This document shows, in pieces, positions 14,966-14,967 of a DNA stretch of 14,967 nucleotides. The notes under the pieces are model-generated. The model was not told the origin of the DNA, did no database searches, and saw nothing but the letters and a program-made list of their open reading frames with translations. The position numbers and the translations under genes were made by a program. The stretch is from Pseudomonadota bacterium (GTDB lineage Bacteria; Pseudomonadota; Alphaproteobacteria; Kiloniellales; J153), in NCBI GenBank assembly GCA_022572105.1, contig JACZWN010000069.1:1-14967 (forward strand), given 5' to 3'. Every line of letters starts with the position of its first letter. Positions within the stretch are counted from its first letter, which is position 1.

Positions 14966-14967
14966 CA

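Overview
The window reads as a GC-rich alphaproteobacterial chromosome segment, probably of the Rhodospirillales type. This rests on very high GC at third codon positions, the protein families present, and strong Shine-Dalgarno (SD) sites before most genes. It is an accessory catabolic and transport locus. All genes lie on the plus strand except the last, which is convergent and runs off the right edge. I see no tRNA, rRNA, CRISPR array, intact transposase or transcription factor gene.

Layout. The left edge holds the C-terminal part of an amidase-signature hydrolase (2-742). Next come an SDR dehydrogenase (832-1620) and, 16 bp later, a lambda-crystallin/L-gulonate 3-dehydrogenase-like enzyme (1637-2617). 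A 254-bp spacer with a locally AT-rich, promoter-like patch precedes a class I SAM methyltransferase (2872-3738). After a short region holding a hairpin and a possible gene remnant comes a hydroxypyruvate-isomerase-family TIM barrel (3889-4680). The next spacer carries the best promoter in the window (perfect TTGACA) in front of a complete peptide-type (Dpp/Opp) ABC importer: two ATPases (4822-5820 and 5817-6851), a secreted solute-binding protein (6925-8550) and two permeases (8657-9628 and 9641-10540). Then come a DAO-family FAD oxidoreductase (10681-11982) and an 804-residue dimethylglycine/sarcosine-dehydrogenase-like flavoenzyme with a C-terminal tetrahydrofolate (aminomethyltransferase-type) domain (12065-14479). 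A DUF2877 protein fragment (14489-14965, minus) closes the window. Its last codons run through a short REP-like sequence.

How the genes may work together (inference). The importer followed directly by two amine-oxidising flavoenzymes suggests uptake and oxidative N-demethylation of an N-methylated amino acid, betaine-like compound or small peptide. One-carbon units would go to tetrahydrofolate. The left half (amidase, SDR, gulonate-dehydrogenase-like enzyme, Hyi-like isomerase) suggests oxidation and isomerisation of a hydroxy- or sugar acid, possibly released by amide hydrolysis. The substrate cannot be named from sequence. No regulator is encoded here, but several intergenic dyads and phased repeats are candidate control sites.

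I found no convincing new class of system. The most notable signals are the non-coding elements between transporter genes, the REP-like 3' end of the DUF2877 gene, and the unusual enzyme-transporter grouping.
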